Source: Linum tenue (Eukaryota > Streptophyta > Magnoliopsida > Malpighiales > Linaceae). Taken from it: DNA of 64,000 nucleotides. The stretch lies in NCBI GenBank assembly GCA_946122785.1, contig CAMGYJ010000008.1, positions 61,362,877 through 61,426,876 of the forward strand, in the 5' to 3' direction. Below, in pieces: positions 9,685-19,943 of the stretch. Within the stretch, counting starts at the first letter, position 1. Every line of letters begins with the position of its first letter. The notes under the pieces were generated by a model. That model saw only the letters and a program-made list of their open reading frames with translations, ran no database searches and was not told the origin of the DNA. Made by a program: the position numbers and the translations under genes.

Positions 9685-12600
9685 ATGGCCACAAGTCAGG
9701 AAAAGGCGACGCTTTCTCCAACAGCTTCTGGGAATCCCATCAGCAGCAAGACTTCAGCAGCAGCCATGGCGACCGTGATCCACCCTGTTCTTGATCCCCT
9801 CTCTGATTCCCCTCCTTCTGCTACTACCAAAACGACTGCCGCCACTCCAGGTGTCGATTATCGAAACTTCAAAGCCCTCCTTCCAATCATTCAAATTGTT
9901 GGAAACTGTGAGTTGGGTTTTGCTTGTTATTGTTGATCCACTGAAAGTTTTGATCTTTCTCTTTTTTGTTTGTTTGTTTCATTCGGTTCCCAGTTATGGC
10001 TAGGGCACAGACATGCCACCCATTGGACCCATTAATGGCCGCTGAAATAGCTGTGGCTGTGTCTACTGTTAGAGCTGCTGGGAAGACACCTGAGGTTTTT
10101 GTTTTAATTGACTTAATTAGTTGGTGTCCCGCAAATAATTTTTGGAAGTGGTTCACAATGGGATAACTTTATTTAATTTGTTATCAGGTGAGGGATAGTA
10201 TGCGGTTTATTGAAGTGGTTCTTGTGGAGCCAGACAAGAATGTTGTTGCCCTTGCGGATGCATACTTCTTCCCTCCATTTCAGCCTTCATTGCTTCCCAA
10301 AACTAAAGGCAGGCCAGTGATTCCCACAAAGCTTCCTCCTAGACAAGCCAGGCTTGTTGTTTATAACAAGAGGTCAAACGAGACGAGCATATGGACTGTT
10401 GAGCTCAATGAAGTTCATGCTGCAACTAGAGGAGGCCATCATAGGGGCAAAGTCATTTCATCTAAAGTTGTTCCGGATGTGCAACCTCCAATGGTACTTG
10501 GAAATCGTTTTTTTGGAACTTCGCCTTGATTGCTCCATATATAGTTGTTCACATTTGTTTTGTTTTGCTTTGCTTTGCTTTGCTTTATGACTTTAGGACG
10601 CTGAAGAGTATGCTGAATGTGAGGCTGTGGTGAAAGACTTCCCACCATTTCGAGAGGCTATGAGGAAGAGGGGGATTGTGGATATGGATCTTGTCATGGT
10701 GGATCCTTGGTAGTTAGTTGTTTATACTTTATAGAGAGTGGTGCTCTATAATGTATTTGTTTCGATCAGTTAAAACAATCATGGTGTTTGACTTCTGCAG
10801 GTGTGTTGGGTACCACAGTAATGCTGATGCACCTAGCCGCAGGCTTGCTAAGCCGCTAATCTTCTGCAGAACTGAGAGTGACTGCCCCGTGGAGAATGGA
10901 TATGCTCGTCCTGTTGAAGGAATCCATGTTCTTGTCGATATGCAGAACATGGTGGTGATTGAATTTGAGGACCGTAAACTTGTTCCTTTACCGCCAGCCG
11001 ATCCCTTGAGAAACTACACTGCTGGGGAAACTCGAGGTGGTGTTGATAGGAGTGATGTGAAACCTCTGCAGATAATTCAGCCTGAAGGTCCAAGCTTCCG
11101 CGTCAATGGCCACTTTGTCAATTGGCAGAAGGTACTTATGCAAGTCATATGCTTGTCTATAATTCGCAGTATCGAAACTATTAAACTTTATATTTTCCCC
11201 TGCAGTGGAATTTTCGGATTGGCTTCACTCCACGAGAGGGTTTAGTGATATATTCTGTTGCTTATCTTGATGGAAGTCGAGGGAGGAGACCTGTGGCACA
11301 TAGACTCAGTTTTGTTGAGATGGTTGTCCCTTATGGTGACCCAAATGATCCACATTACAGGAAGAATGCTTTTGATGCAGGAGAAGATGGGTTAGGGAAA
11401 AATGCACATTCTCTCAAGAAAGTGAGTGTCGCTTGTAATCCTCTTGCTCTTTTTAGATTGTTAACTTTCTTGACGTAACTAAACAATCTACTGACAGCTT
11501 AAGCTGATATATGTTTCCACAGGGCTGTGATTGTCTGGGCTACATAAAGTACTTTGATGCCCATTTCACAAACTTCACAGGAGGAGTCGAAACGATTGAG
11601 AACTGTGTTTGTCTGCATGAAGAGGATCATGGAATCTTATGGAAGCATCAGGATTGGAGAACTGGTTTGGCTGAGGTCCGTCGGTCCAGGAGGCTAACTG
11701 TGTCTTTCATATGCACAGTGGCTAACTATGAGTACGGATTCTTCTGGCACTTTTATCAGGCAAGTCCTCCATTATTTGGTTACGATTGCTCAAAAATGCT
11801 GCCTGCTTTTGGGGTTGTGTCTTGACAAATAGTGTATATGCTTAACAGGATGGGAAGATAGAAGCTGAGGTAAAGCTCACTGGAGTTCTTAGCCTAGGAG
11901 CACTACAGCCAGGGGAAGTTCGGAAATATGGAACGATGATCGCTCCTGGATTGTATGCACCAGTCCATCAACACTTTTTCGTTGCACGTATGGACATGGC
12001 TGTTGATTGTAAGCCTGGTGAAGCATTTAACCAGGTATAACTTACCTAACTAACCAAACATTAAAGCCATTGAAAGTTCTGTAGAGCATTGATGATCAGT
12101 TGATCGCTTCTCTTTTTCCCTTGCACTTAGGTTGTTGAAATGAATGTTAAAGTTGAAGATCCCGGAAAAGATAATGTACACAACAATGCATTCTACCCAG
12201 AAGAGGAACTTCTCAGGACTGAATTGCAGGCAATGCGTGACTGCAATCCTCTCTCGGCCCGCCATTGGATTGTGAGTAATAAAAAACATGGTCGAATCAC
12301 CTTTCAATTTTTGATCATTTTTGCTTGCTCCTAATCCTAGTTCATGACATTTTGACCAGATTAGGAACACAAGAACTGTGAACCGAACCGGACAACTCAC
12401 AGGCTACAAACTATTACCTGGATCAAACTGTCTGCCATTAGCTGGGTCAGAAGCAAAGTTCCTCAGAAGGGCTGCCTTCTTGAAACATAACCTCTGGGTT
12501 ACAGCATATTCCCGGGACGAAATGTATCCTGGAGGAGAGTTCCCTAATCAAAACCCGCGATCAGGGGAAGGATTGGCCACTTGGGTCAAGCAGAATCGAC

Positions 12601-13026
12601 CCATTGAAGAAACTGACATTGTCCTTTGGTCAGTTTACTCTCTCCTTCACAGAGTTACTACATTTCAGGTTGTTCTTACCATTTCTCTATGATTTATGTA
12701 TTGTAGGTATGTATTTGGAGTTACGCATATCCCTCGATTGGAAGATTGGCCGGTCATGCCAGTGGAGCGCATTGGTTTCATGCTCATGGTAAGTTAGTGT
12801 ATATTGCAATAATTGGTCGTTTTCTTACAACAGATTTTTAATCCAGACAGATGTATAGCTTGCTCTTTATGTTGAAATTGTGGAAGTGTTGTTGATGTTC
12901 CAGCCACATGGGTTCTTTAATTGCTCCCCGGCGGTAGATGTGCCTCCTAGTACTGGCGATTGTGAGCTCAAAGACGCTGTAATTGCGACAAAGCCTATTC
13001 AAAATTCCCTCATTCCCAAGCTGTGA
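9685..13026 (+). CDS. copper amine oxidase (primary-amine oxidase), 12 exons
   Basis: Oxidatively deaminates primary amines such as putrescine to aldehyde, ammonia and H2O2. Exons: 9685-9907, 9994-10094, 10188-10493, 10597-10709, 10801-11131, 11206-11421, 11523-11759, 11849-12034, 12131-12271, 12360-12628, 12707-12788, 12904-13026. All junctions keep phase and give 775 aa, the normal length for the long plant CuAO clade. Visible residues: catalytic Asp415 in FDAGEDGLG, the topaquinone precursor Tyr499 in [11 protein letters not shown], and copper ligands His549 and His551 ([11 protein letters not shown]) and His715 ([12 protein letters not shown]). There is no signal peptide; the N-terminus is Ser/Thr/Ala-rich and the C-terminus is PKL, a plausible minor PTS1, which fits the peroxisomal members of the family. 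Intron 7 begins with GC. The start at 9685 is the first in-frame ATG; a second lies at 9766. It appears intact. I infer peroxisomal location; the enzyme class is certain. Confidence 0.96.
11760..11848 (+). other. GC-AG intron of the amine oxidase gene
   Basis: Intron 7 starts CAG|GCAAGT and ends AACAG|GAT. Using GC as donor joins TTTTATCAG to GATGGGAAG in frame (FYQ-DGK), the expected family sequence right after the topaquinone site. No GT nearby would keep the frame. The remaining introns of the gene are GT-AG. Confidence 0.85.
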
Positions 13027-15218
13027 TGTGAAACTTCATTTCATTTTGGAAGCCATGGGAAGTTCAAGTTCCCACCTTTACCTTATGCTACTTACTTTGT
13101 TGGTTGGAAGGAACTGTGCTTTCTTGCCATTGTGGTAATCTGTCCAAGTTTTTTGGGGCCTCCCCCTACACACTAGCTATGTTTCTCGATGCTTATTTTT
13201 CTGATTGTTTTCCTCCCCTGTCGCAATTAAGAAATAGTCATAATCGTGACCGGAGAAAAAGAAATAGTCGTCCTAATTGTGACCGGAGAAAAAAACCTAA
13301 CGTCCTTTAGACCATCAAGATTACAAAAAATTACCAGGTAACTTTTCCGGTAAAATACCTCGGATACCATTTAAGTTTCAGAATTGGGGCATGCATACCA
13401 CTTAAGTTTGAATAGGGCGTCGGGTATCACTGAACTCTATTATTTGTGCACCCGGTACCAATTAAGTTTAATGTTAAGTGCATTCCGTTAAAGTTAACAG
13501 AATATTCTTGGAATATTCTGTTTTCTAAATTTCTTTATTGGTCCTTCTACTTTTCTTATTGTGAAAAATCATTTTTGACTTATGAAAAAATCAATTTTTA
13601 TTATTTAATTGGTATCCTCTTTTGAAAACTTGATACCAAATTAATTTTTGAATAGAAAATTTAAATTCAATATTATTATAAGTATATTCAATTATCATTA
13701 TGTTTTCTAATAATTGAATTATTCTCTTTTTTTTTTTTTGAAGATTTTGATACCAAACCAATTTTTGAATAGGAAATGTAGAATCAATTATCATTATAAG
13801 TACTTTAAATTACCATTATGTGTTATCATAATCGAATAATTTGCTTGAGCAAATATATCCTATGAATTCTATATCGATATAAATAATATGAGGATGTTAT
13901 ATTTAATTCTTGTACATCATCTGGATGTTGTATAATTTTCTTGGTTACTTTCGTTCTATTTTCGTTCTAAATTTTCTTCAATTACTGTAATATGTTTAAT
14001 TCTTTCTAACTATGTTCCATTTATCATTCTTTGGTCTTGATGTATTGATGATCGATTAGATTCTATTTTAACTATTTTTAATGGTACTTCTTATCGGATT
14101 AGTGATTTAAATAGATCTTCTAATATTGATTTTAAATATTTATTATTATATTCTATATATTTATTCTTCTAATGCTCGAATGCAATGCTTAAATAAGATA
14201 AAATCGATGAGTTGAGGTGTCCTAACATTTAGTTGGTTTTTGAGATAAATAGATAGATATATTTAGGTAGTTTCATCTAGATGAGCATGCATATTATTCT
14301 TACCAATGATACGCATTCATGCATCTATTTTATTAAGATGCTCTATCGCATCCACTAAAATATTCCAAACATAGCTTTTGCCACATGCGAGAGGAACTAC
14401 AACTAGTAATGCATGTTTTTGCATCATGCCTTAGGTAACCAGAGCATGAAGTGGGAGCAGGAGTGTCGGAGCGTCAATCTTTTAAGAATTCAATATTGAG
14501 ATCGTCAATATTATAATATAATAATAAAAAATTATGTCATTTTTTTGGCCACCGTACTCTCTTCAAACAAGTCCCTCGAATATAAATCTTGCGTTTTTGA
14601 CCCTTCAACTAAGCTTTTTTTTTTTTACAGACCACCCCTTCCGTCAATTATCCATATAAACCCACTGTTATCCATAAGCACACTAATATTAAATTAAAAC
14701 GCCGCCCACCATAAAATTGCCAACAAGACACTGAAAGATAATTATTGAAATTTTTTCACCAAAAGAAACCCATATTCCCCAACCCAGCCACGACTCCTGT
14801 CTCCTACTCGTTCTTCCTTCATCCAAATCCCTTCTTCCAAATTCAGAAGCTCTCTGCTCTTTTATCATCCTCCCCAAAGGAGCAAGTTAATTCGTTAATC
14901 AAATTCACCGGTGCCTCGCCTTGTTCCCTGAATTTGAAAAGAAAACAGTCAATTGAATGTGTGATTTTAATCTGCCTGAGCTTGCACCGACAACAGCTTG
15001 AGTTGTGAGCGTCGCAGAATCTGTTATATGATTCCAAATTGGAGGTGGAAACAGAGATGGATGGCCACTAATGGCTGGAGCGGTGCGGATGGCAGCAACC
15101 AGGGAGTTGGCAGAGGGTGACATCTACGCCGGATGTTGGTGAACCGGGAGAAGAAAGGTGGCGATGTCGGCAACAGCTTGATGGGTGCACGTAAGAGAGG
15201 GGTCATAGGGTATTGGCA
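13027..15218. other. intergenic, AT-rich
   Basis: 3' flank of the amine oxidase gene and repeat-derived spacer. Two copies of GTGACCGGAGAAAAA lie at 13246-13295. 13310-13520 has repeated ACCA(C/T)TTAAGTTT words ending in CCGTTAAAGTTAACAG, a pattern seen in terminal regions of MULE-like elements, but I could not find the partner end. 13520-14560 is very AT-rich without recognisable genes. Small open frames at 14690-15200 have no recognisable domain. Confidence 0.4.
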
Positions 15219-15509
15219 TGTTAAAGTGTTAATGGGTTAATTAGTTGTAGGTTTAGCATGTTAATGGGTTAGTAGGGATAAGTAGGTTATTAGTGAATGG
15301 GCTTGGGTTTGGTGGCCGAGTGGTCTAGGATAATTAGTAGGGTTTGGGTTAGCTAGGGTTACGTATTAAGTTTAGTCATCTATAAATATGTAAGTTCGGC
15401 ATTAGTTCCGGGTATCGAATAATAAAACTAAAGGTTTATCGACGCCCAAGTCGTTCTCCCGTTCGTGAGTTACGAGCAAACCCTTGGAACGTGGGTTACG
15501 TTCTCATCA
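15219..15509 (+). repeat. 5' LTR of a gypsy/copia-type element
   Basis: Runs from TGTTAAAGTG to TTCTCATCA, 291 bp, with a TATAAATAT box at about 15382 and AATAAAA near 15420. A tRNA-Met-type PBS and a gag start follow at once. No matching 3' LTR was seen in the window, so the element is truncated. Confidence 0.65.
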
Positions 15510-15512
15510 AAT

Positions 15513-15524
15513 TGGTATCAGAGC
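15513..15524 (+). promoter_or_regulatory. primer binding site, initiator tRNA-Met type
   Basis: TGGTATCAGAGC is the exact 12-base complement of the initiator tRNA-Met 3' end used by many plant LTR elements. It is 3 bases inside the LTR. Confidence 0.85.
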
Positions 15525-15536
15525 CCTCCGATCACG

Positions 15537-15834
15537 ATGGGCGGGACAGCTGCGGAACGATGTGCAGCCTTAGAAGCGGCGGTCGCCGAACTTCAAACCG
15601 GACAGGCGGAGATGGTGGCTTCGGTTGAAGGGCTGCGCGCGGACTTTGTCGAGGTGCTCCAGGCGGTGAGGGTGCTGACGGCGCGCATGGATCGAAAGGA
15701 GGGCAAGGAGCCCGTGAACGTGGGAGCTTGCGCCAAGGCTTATACAGAGGCGGTGCAGCGTACGAAGGCGGCATGTCTCGACATGGCCATGGAAATCCGG
15801 GCCCTCAAGCAACAATTGGCCGGCTGGCTGAACG
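15537..15834 (+). pseudogene. gag N-terminal fragment, cut by a later element
   Basis: The ATG at 15537 sits just after the PBS. The frame begins MGGTAAERCAALEAAVAEL and continues as an alpha-helical, heptad-like stretch (VEGLRADFVEVLQAVRVL, then MAMEIRALKQQLAGW). This is typical of the coiled N-terminal region of plant gypsy gag. About 99 codons in, the sequence changes abruptly at CGAGCCA into the U3 of the LARD-like element (compare 20036). The base composition changes too, from GC-rich to mixed. The gag core, protease and pol are absent. Confidence 0.6.
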
Positions 15835-17216
15835 AGCCAATTGGGCCTAGTTGGGTTGGATTTTTGGGCCTAAGTGGCCAAACCTCTTCTTCTCTATATG
15901 ATGGCCGACCCGTCTCCGTGGCCTCCAAGGGGGGTCATGCATGACCTCGTCCAAGGTGGTCTCGTCCAAGGGGGTCATGCATGACCTCGTCCAAGGGGGT
16001 CAAGCATAATGTCATGCAAAGGGGTCATCGTGCTATCAAGCTGAAAAGGCATGCTTGATACTAAAATACATGAAAATTGGTTAAGTATGGAATCACATGG
16101 CCATAGCAAGAGGGTACCAAGTCGGCAAGGCAGGGCTTGGTACCAAGACATGAAAAGCATGAATTTGGCTAAGTATGAAGCCAACGGGGTCGGCAAGACA
16201 GGCTTGGCAGCCAAGCAAAGTGACAGGGTACCAAGACCCCAAGGGGGTATCAAGCCGGCAAGACTGACTTGGTGGCTAGGCAACAGGGGGCCAAGCCAGG
16301 TACCAACTAAGACAGTCATACAGAAACTAAGTCTGGGTATCAAGCCGACAAGACGGACTTGATAGCCAAACATCACGGTATCAAGCCAAACAACCATGGA
16401 TGGATCGACCAGGATGCAGAGTTGAGCCCTTATGGGGCCATATGGAGATAAATTCCCAAGACGGGCTTGGTAGCACCTTAACGGGGTACCCAATCGGCAG
16501 GGTGCAACTTACCAACTTGAGGAGGCTACAAAAACTAAGTATGGAGACCAAGCCACTAGGGCTGGCTTGGTAGCAAGGAGTGTCAAGTTGATTACATGAG
16601 CTTGGTAGCATGCCAGAAGGTGTCAAGCCGATGAGACGGCTTGATAACAACCAACAAGTTAATGAGGAGGACTTGGTGTCATGAGGTGGTAGCAGTCTCA
16701 GGAGCGGGGAGTCGTCAAGCAGTTGAGGGTGAGATCAAGACCTCATCATAGTTTATGGAGGCTAAGGCAAGAACCTCAACCCCAAGACGGGACAAGGGCC
16801 CTCAAGGCGACGGTTACCAACTAGTCACCAAGGCGGCGACAAGGACCCCGAGGCGGTTTGAGCAAGAGGCCAGCTAGCAGTTACCAAGGCGGTTACCAAG
16901 GCAGTTACACCTAGTGGCTATAAATAGAAGAAACGAAGAAGAAGCAAGGGTTCCACAACCAACCATTTGACGCACTATGTCAAACTTTATCTTTTTCTCT
17001 GCAAATTAGCCATAACCTTAGTTTTCGGAGCTCTCACTGAACCTCCATAGGAGTAGGTGTAATTAACATAGTTTGTCCCAAAAAACCATCAAAAACATCA
17101 AACACCCTTGTTCGAACATTGTTCGGAGAGGAGTGAATCGTGTTATTAATCGTTGTTCAAGAAGTCGAAGGTGCAATCATTGTGTTCAAACACAAGTTTT
17201 TCCTCGCCGGAAAACA
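15835..17216 (+). repeat. 5' LTR of the LARD-like element, truncated
   Basis: Matches the 3' LTR from GAGCCAGTTGGGCC (20036) to the end GCCGGAAAACA. The first ~95 bases present in the 3' LTR (from TGTTTACCC at 19944) are absent and replaced by foreign gag sequence. The U3 holds GTCCAAGG minisatellite copies (15928-16020) and an array of short hairpins (16034-16650). TATAAATAG at 16919-16927 is a convincing TATA box. The end lies just before the PBS. Confidence 0.75.
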
Positions 17217-17218
17217 AA

Positions 17219-17237
17219 TTGGCACACCTAGTGGGAC
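17219..17237 (+). promoter_or_regulatory. putative primer binding site
   Basis: TTGGCACACCTAGTGGGAC follows the LTR end after 2 bases. It has the TGGCAC...GTGGGAC form seen at the PBS position of plant Tat/LARD-type elements. I have not assigned the tRNA. Confidence 0.55.
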
Positions 17238-17254
17238 TCTGTGTGTATGATTTG

Positions 17255-18106
17255 ATGGCTCCACGACTGAGAGAACAGGAAGGTGATATTTCACCAGGAG
17301 TTGTGAAGGAGTTGGCGGCCAAGTTCAAATTTGGCCAAACAACAGTAAGTGTTGTCGGAAACAATGGCATGATTGAGATCTTGCCACCGGCGGCGCCTTG
17401 TGTTGATGTAACCACCACTGGCATGTCACTCCGCTCAATGGTGGATGATAACTGCAAGATGGTGGTGGAGAACCGTCAAGTAATGGTGGAGATCCGTCAA
17501 TTGATGGAAGAGAGTTTGAATGGACTTTTTAAAAGTTCACAACAGACAAGTCTAAAACTCGCTTCTTTTAGTTCTATGTTAGATAGACGTTTGGATGAAT
17601 TGCTTGAAGCAACTATAGAAAATACAAATTGCATGGATAAGCTTCAAAAAGATTTTATAGAACCAGTGATGCGAGAAATTTCTTTACCAAAAATTGGTAT
17701 AGATCCGCCACCAAGTATTGCTACTCAGTATACAAGTATCCTGTTCTCCGGTGGCCGTACTACCCAGCCACGGTCAGGGAACTTACCGCCCCCGGCGACA
17801 AGTCAACTACGTCTTCAGCATAGCGGTTATAATAAAAATCTCGCTCCCACGTTCACCACTCATGTAAAGCAACCGCATGTGCCGACAGTTACTCATAAAA
17901 CCGTCTCAGAGGCTAGACCATGCTTGAACGTGAGAGTTGGTGGAGGGTTAATAGCTAATGTGCCACCACAAGCTTGCCCAACCTCGATGCCATCTATGCT
18001 CGAGCGTCCTGGTGGATGCAAACCGCCAGGGGGGCAGGAAGAGGTGCATGGAAGCCTACCACTTGACAAGTTGAAGATGAAGAGTCAGGCTGGGGGGGCA
18101 AGTTGA
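17255..18106 (+). CDS. LARD-encoded uncharacterised protein, first part
   Basis: Open frame of 283 codons starting MAPRLREQEGDISPGVV at the first ATG after the PBS, the place of gag. I do not recognise the family. Residues ~60-150 are predicted helical and Met/Glu-rich (DDNCKMVVENRQVMVEIRQL), suggestive of a coiled coil; the second half is Pro/Thr-rich and low in order. No CCHC zinc knuckle, protease or RT motif is visible. The frame ends with a TGA shortly after a G7 run (18092-18098). The next frame over, open across that run, continues as the ORF starting at 18132, so the two are probably halves of one original ORF of about 670 codons. A gag-like structural role is only inferred from position. 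Confidence 0.5.
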   Translation: MAPRLREQEGDISPGVVKELAAKFKFGQTTVSVVGNNGMIEILPPAAPCVDVTTTGMSLRSMVDDNCKMVVENRQVMVEIRQLMEESLNGLFKSSQQTSLKLASFSSMLDRRLDELLEATIENTNCMDKLQKDFIEPVMREISLPKIGIDPPPSIATQYTSILFSGGRTTQPRSGNLPPPATSQLRLQHSGYNKNLAPTFTTHVKQPHVPTVTHKTVSEARPCLNVRVGGGLIANVPPQACPTSMPSMLERPGGCKPPGGQEEVHGSLPLDKLKMKSQAGGAS

Positions 18107-18131
18107 TGTCAAGAAAGGTGAACAAAATGGT

Positions 18132-19262
18132 GTGTCCAACAGAACACCATATTTGTTTCCTAAGGATGGCATGGGGGGCATATCTCCATCTCCATGCAGT
18201 GGGCAGGGGGGCATGTCATCAGACATGAAGGATGGAGTGAGTGGCAAGTCTAAGTGGGTGTTGCCTACCCATGCCACCTATGATTTTCATAACTTTGACA
18301 ACGCACAAGGAGGCAAGGCCCCTTGTAACATGCCACTCATGAAGGGTCGACAAGGGGGCATATCATCAACCACAAACAATAGAAAGATACACATTCCCAA
18401 GAAGCCACAACAAACCCAAGCTACACATGCTTGTAGTAAGAATGGTAGTGTAGTTGAGTTTGGCAAAGGGGGCACGTCAAAAACCATGAACAAGGCTATG
18501 GGGGGCATGTCTCCAACCAGTGGAAAGGGGGGCATGTCACCGACAGTGAAGAAACGAGTGGAGAACAAGCCTAGGAGTGTTCATCACGCCCAACCCACTC
18601 AAAACATTTCTAAGTATGAGATGGTGTTAAGGGATGGACGAGGAAGGAAGTCCATGCCTAAAGCCCCCCATTGCATGCCAAACATGAATGGCAAACAAGA
18701 AGGTGTGAATAAGACATCTCGACACACACCAACCAATCATGGTCATATAACGAATCAAGAGTTGTTATGTGTTAAGTGTAAAAACCATGAAGACATGGGT
18801 TTTAGAAAGAGTCAAGTTGGTCACAAGGGTGGTCGTCAGCTCTGTAAGTCCAAACACCCGTCTTCTCAACCATATGGGAAGAGTAAGCATGTGCCTAGTT
18901 GGGGAAAAATCAGACAGATGACAACTCTTGGCCCCTTTGATGAGTCGAAGGAGTTGAAAATGTCTAGTGCACCACCCAGGACGAGGCAAACACATCAGGT
19001 TCAACATCAACCCAACATGTCTAGTAGGGTGGCCAAGGCAGTGGATCATGGGACCCCATGCAAGCCCACTAAGACAGGGCAAGTTGAGAGGGTGCCATCC
19101 ATTGTTAAGTTGGAAAATTTGAAACCAACACCAAATGAGTTGTTTCCCCTAACAGAGGGAAGACAAGTAGTGTATGGATGGTTGGTCTGGTTTAACCCAT
19201 GGACTTGGCAGTGGCTGTACACCTTTGGCACATTGGTGGGTGCCAAAGGGCATGGATATTAG
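18132..19262 (+). CDS. LARD-encoded uncharacterised protein, second part
   Basis: Open frame of 376 codons, unrecognised. It is very basic, rich in Lys, Gly, Ser, Met and His. It contains a recurring GG(M/I)S(P/S) motif: MGGISPSP, GGMSSDM, GGISSTT, MGGMSPTS, GGMSPTVKK. A cluster CVKCKNHE...GHKGGRQLC (~residues 215-240) has Cys/His spacing that could bind metal but is not a standard CCHC knuckle. The C-terminus is Trp/Tyr-rich (YGWLVWFNPWTWQW). The frame is open upstream through the G7 run at 18092, so the ATG at 18132 may not be the true start; this looks like the C-terminal part of the preceding ORF. A nucleic-acid-binding role would fit the basic composition but is speculative. Confidence 0.5.
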   Translation: MSNRTPYLFPKDGMGGISPSPCSGQGGMSSDMKDGVSGKSKWVLPTHATYDFHNFDNAQGGKAPCNMPLMKGRQGGISSTTNNRKIHIPKKPQQTQATHACSKNGSVVEFGKGGTSKTMNKAMGGMSPTSGKGGMSPTVKKRVENKPRSVHHAQPTQNISKYEMVLRDGRGRKSMPKAPHCMPNMNGKQEGVNKTSRHTPTNHGHITNQELLCVKCKNHEDMGFRKSQVGHKGGRQLCKSKHPSSQPYGKSKHVPSWGKIRQMTTLGPFDESKELKMSSAPPRTRQTHQVQHQPNMSSRVAKAVDHGTPCKPTKTGQVERVPSIVKLENLKPTPNELFPLTEGRQVVYGWLVWFNPWTWQWLYTFGTLVGAKGHGY

Positions 19263-19943
19263 TGACGTTTGTCACTCTCTTCTATATTAAAATAAATAAA
19301 TATAATTTTAGTAAAAAGAAAAAGAGAAAATCAAAATCAAAAGCCAATCATGGCTAAAAAAATACGAGGTCGAAGTGTCAAGTTTTAGTTAGATTTGTGA
19401 TGTGAGAACCTGGTCATAACTGATAAGCCACTCATGTGGTGGATGGATCCATGTCATTTACATGGCATGAGCAGGTGATTCGCTGTCGGTGTAGACCCTT
19501 TATTGTCCAGGCCACCCGTCCAAGGAAGCCTGCTTGTCGTAAGAGGATGGGATGCTACATGATCAATTAATCAATGTCAAGTATCTCAAGCTTTATGTCT
19601 CTTCTCTTTGGGACGTTGGGTGTCAAGGGGTTCAATGTTGGGCGGCCACCATGGTGGCCGGCATGCCAAGCCTCCCACACCCTAAGACATGGCATGATAC
19701 CCTCGTGATAAAGCATGGCTTGAGTAGCTAGCCATGACATGGAAAGGAAATTGAGATAGTTAAGTTTTACTTCCTTTTGTCAGGGCCTAGCATTCTATAA
19801 AAGGATATGGGTGCATGACTTTGTAATCAAAGCCAAAATTTGGCTAAGGAAGGTGGTGCCGAGATAAGTATTATTTTTAAGTGGTCAAGTTGAGTTCAAC
19901 AACTTAGTGCATAATTCTTATACACTAAGTTGTGGGGGGCATT
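19263..19943 (+). promoter_or_regulatory. LARD 3' region with polypurine tract
   Basis: About 660 bases with no recognisable gene, then AAGTTGTGGGGGGC (19928-19940) directly before the 3' LTR start TGTTTACCC at 19944. The G-rich tract is the polypurine tract expected for second-strand priming. Confidence 0.6.

Noticed and set aside
13310..13520. A third MULE-like element
   Set aside because: The terminal-like words are present, but no inverted partner or target duplication could be found nearby.
15975..16650. Long minus-strand frames in the LARD U3 (also 26211-27795)
   Set aside because: They arise from the repeat units and recur wherever the unit recurs; the repeated protein phrases follow the DNA repeats, with no domain.
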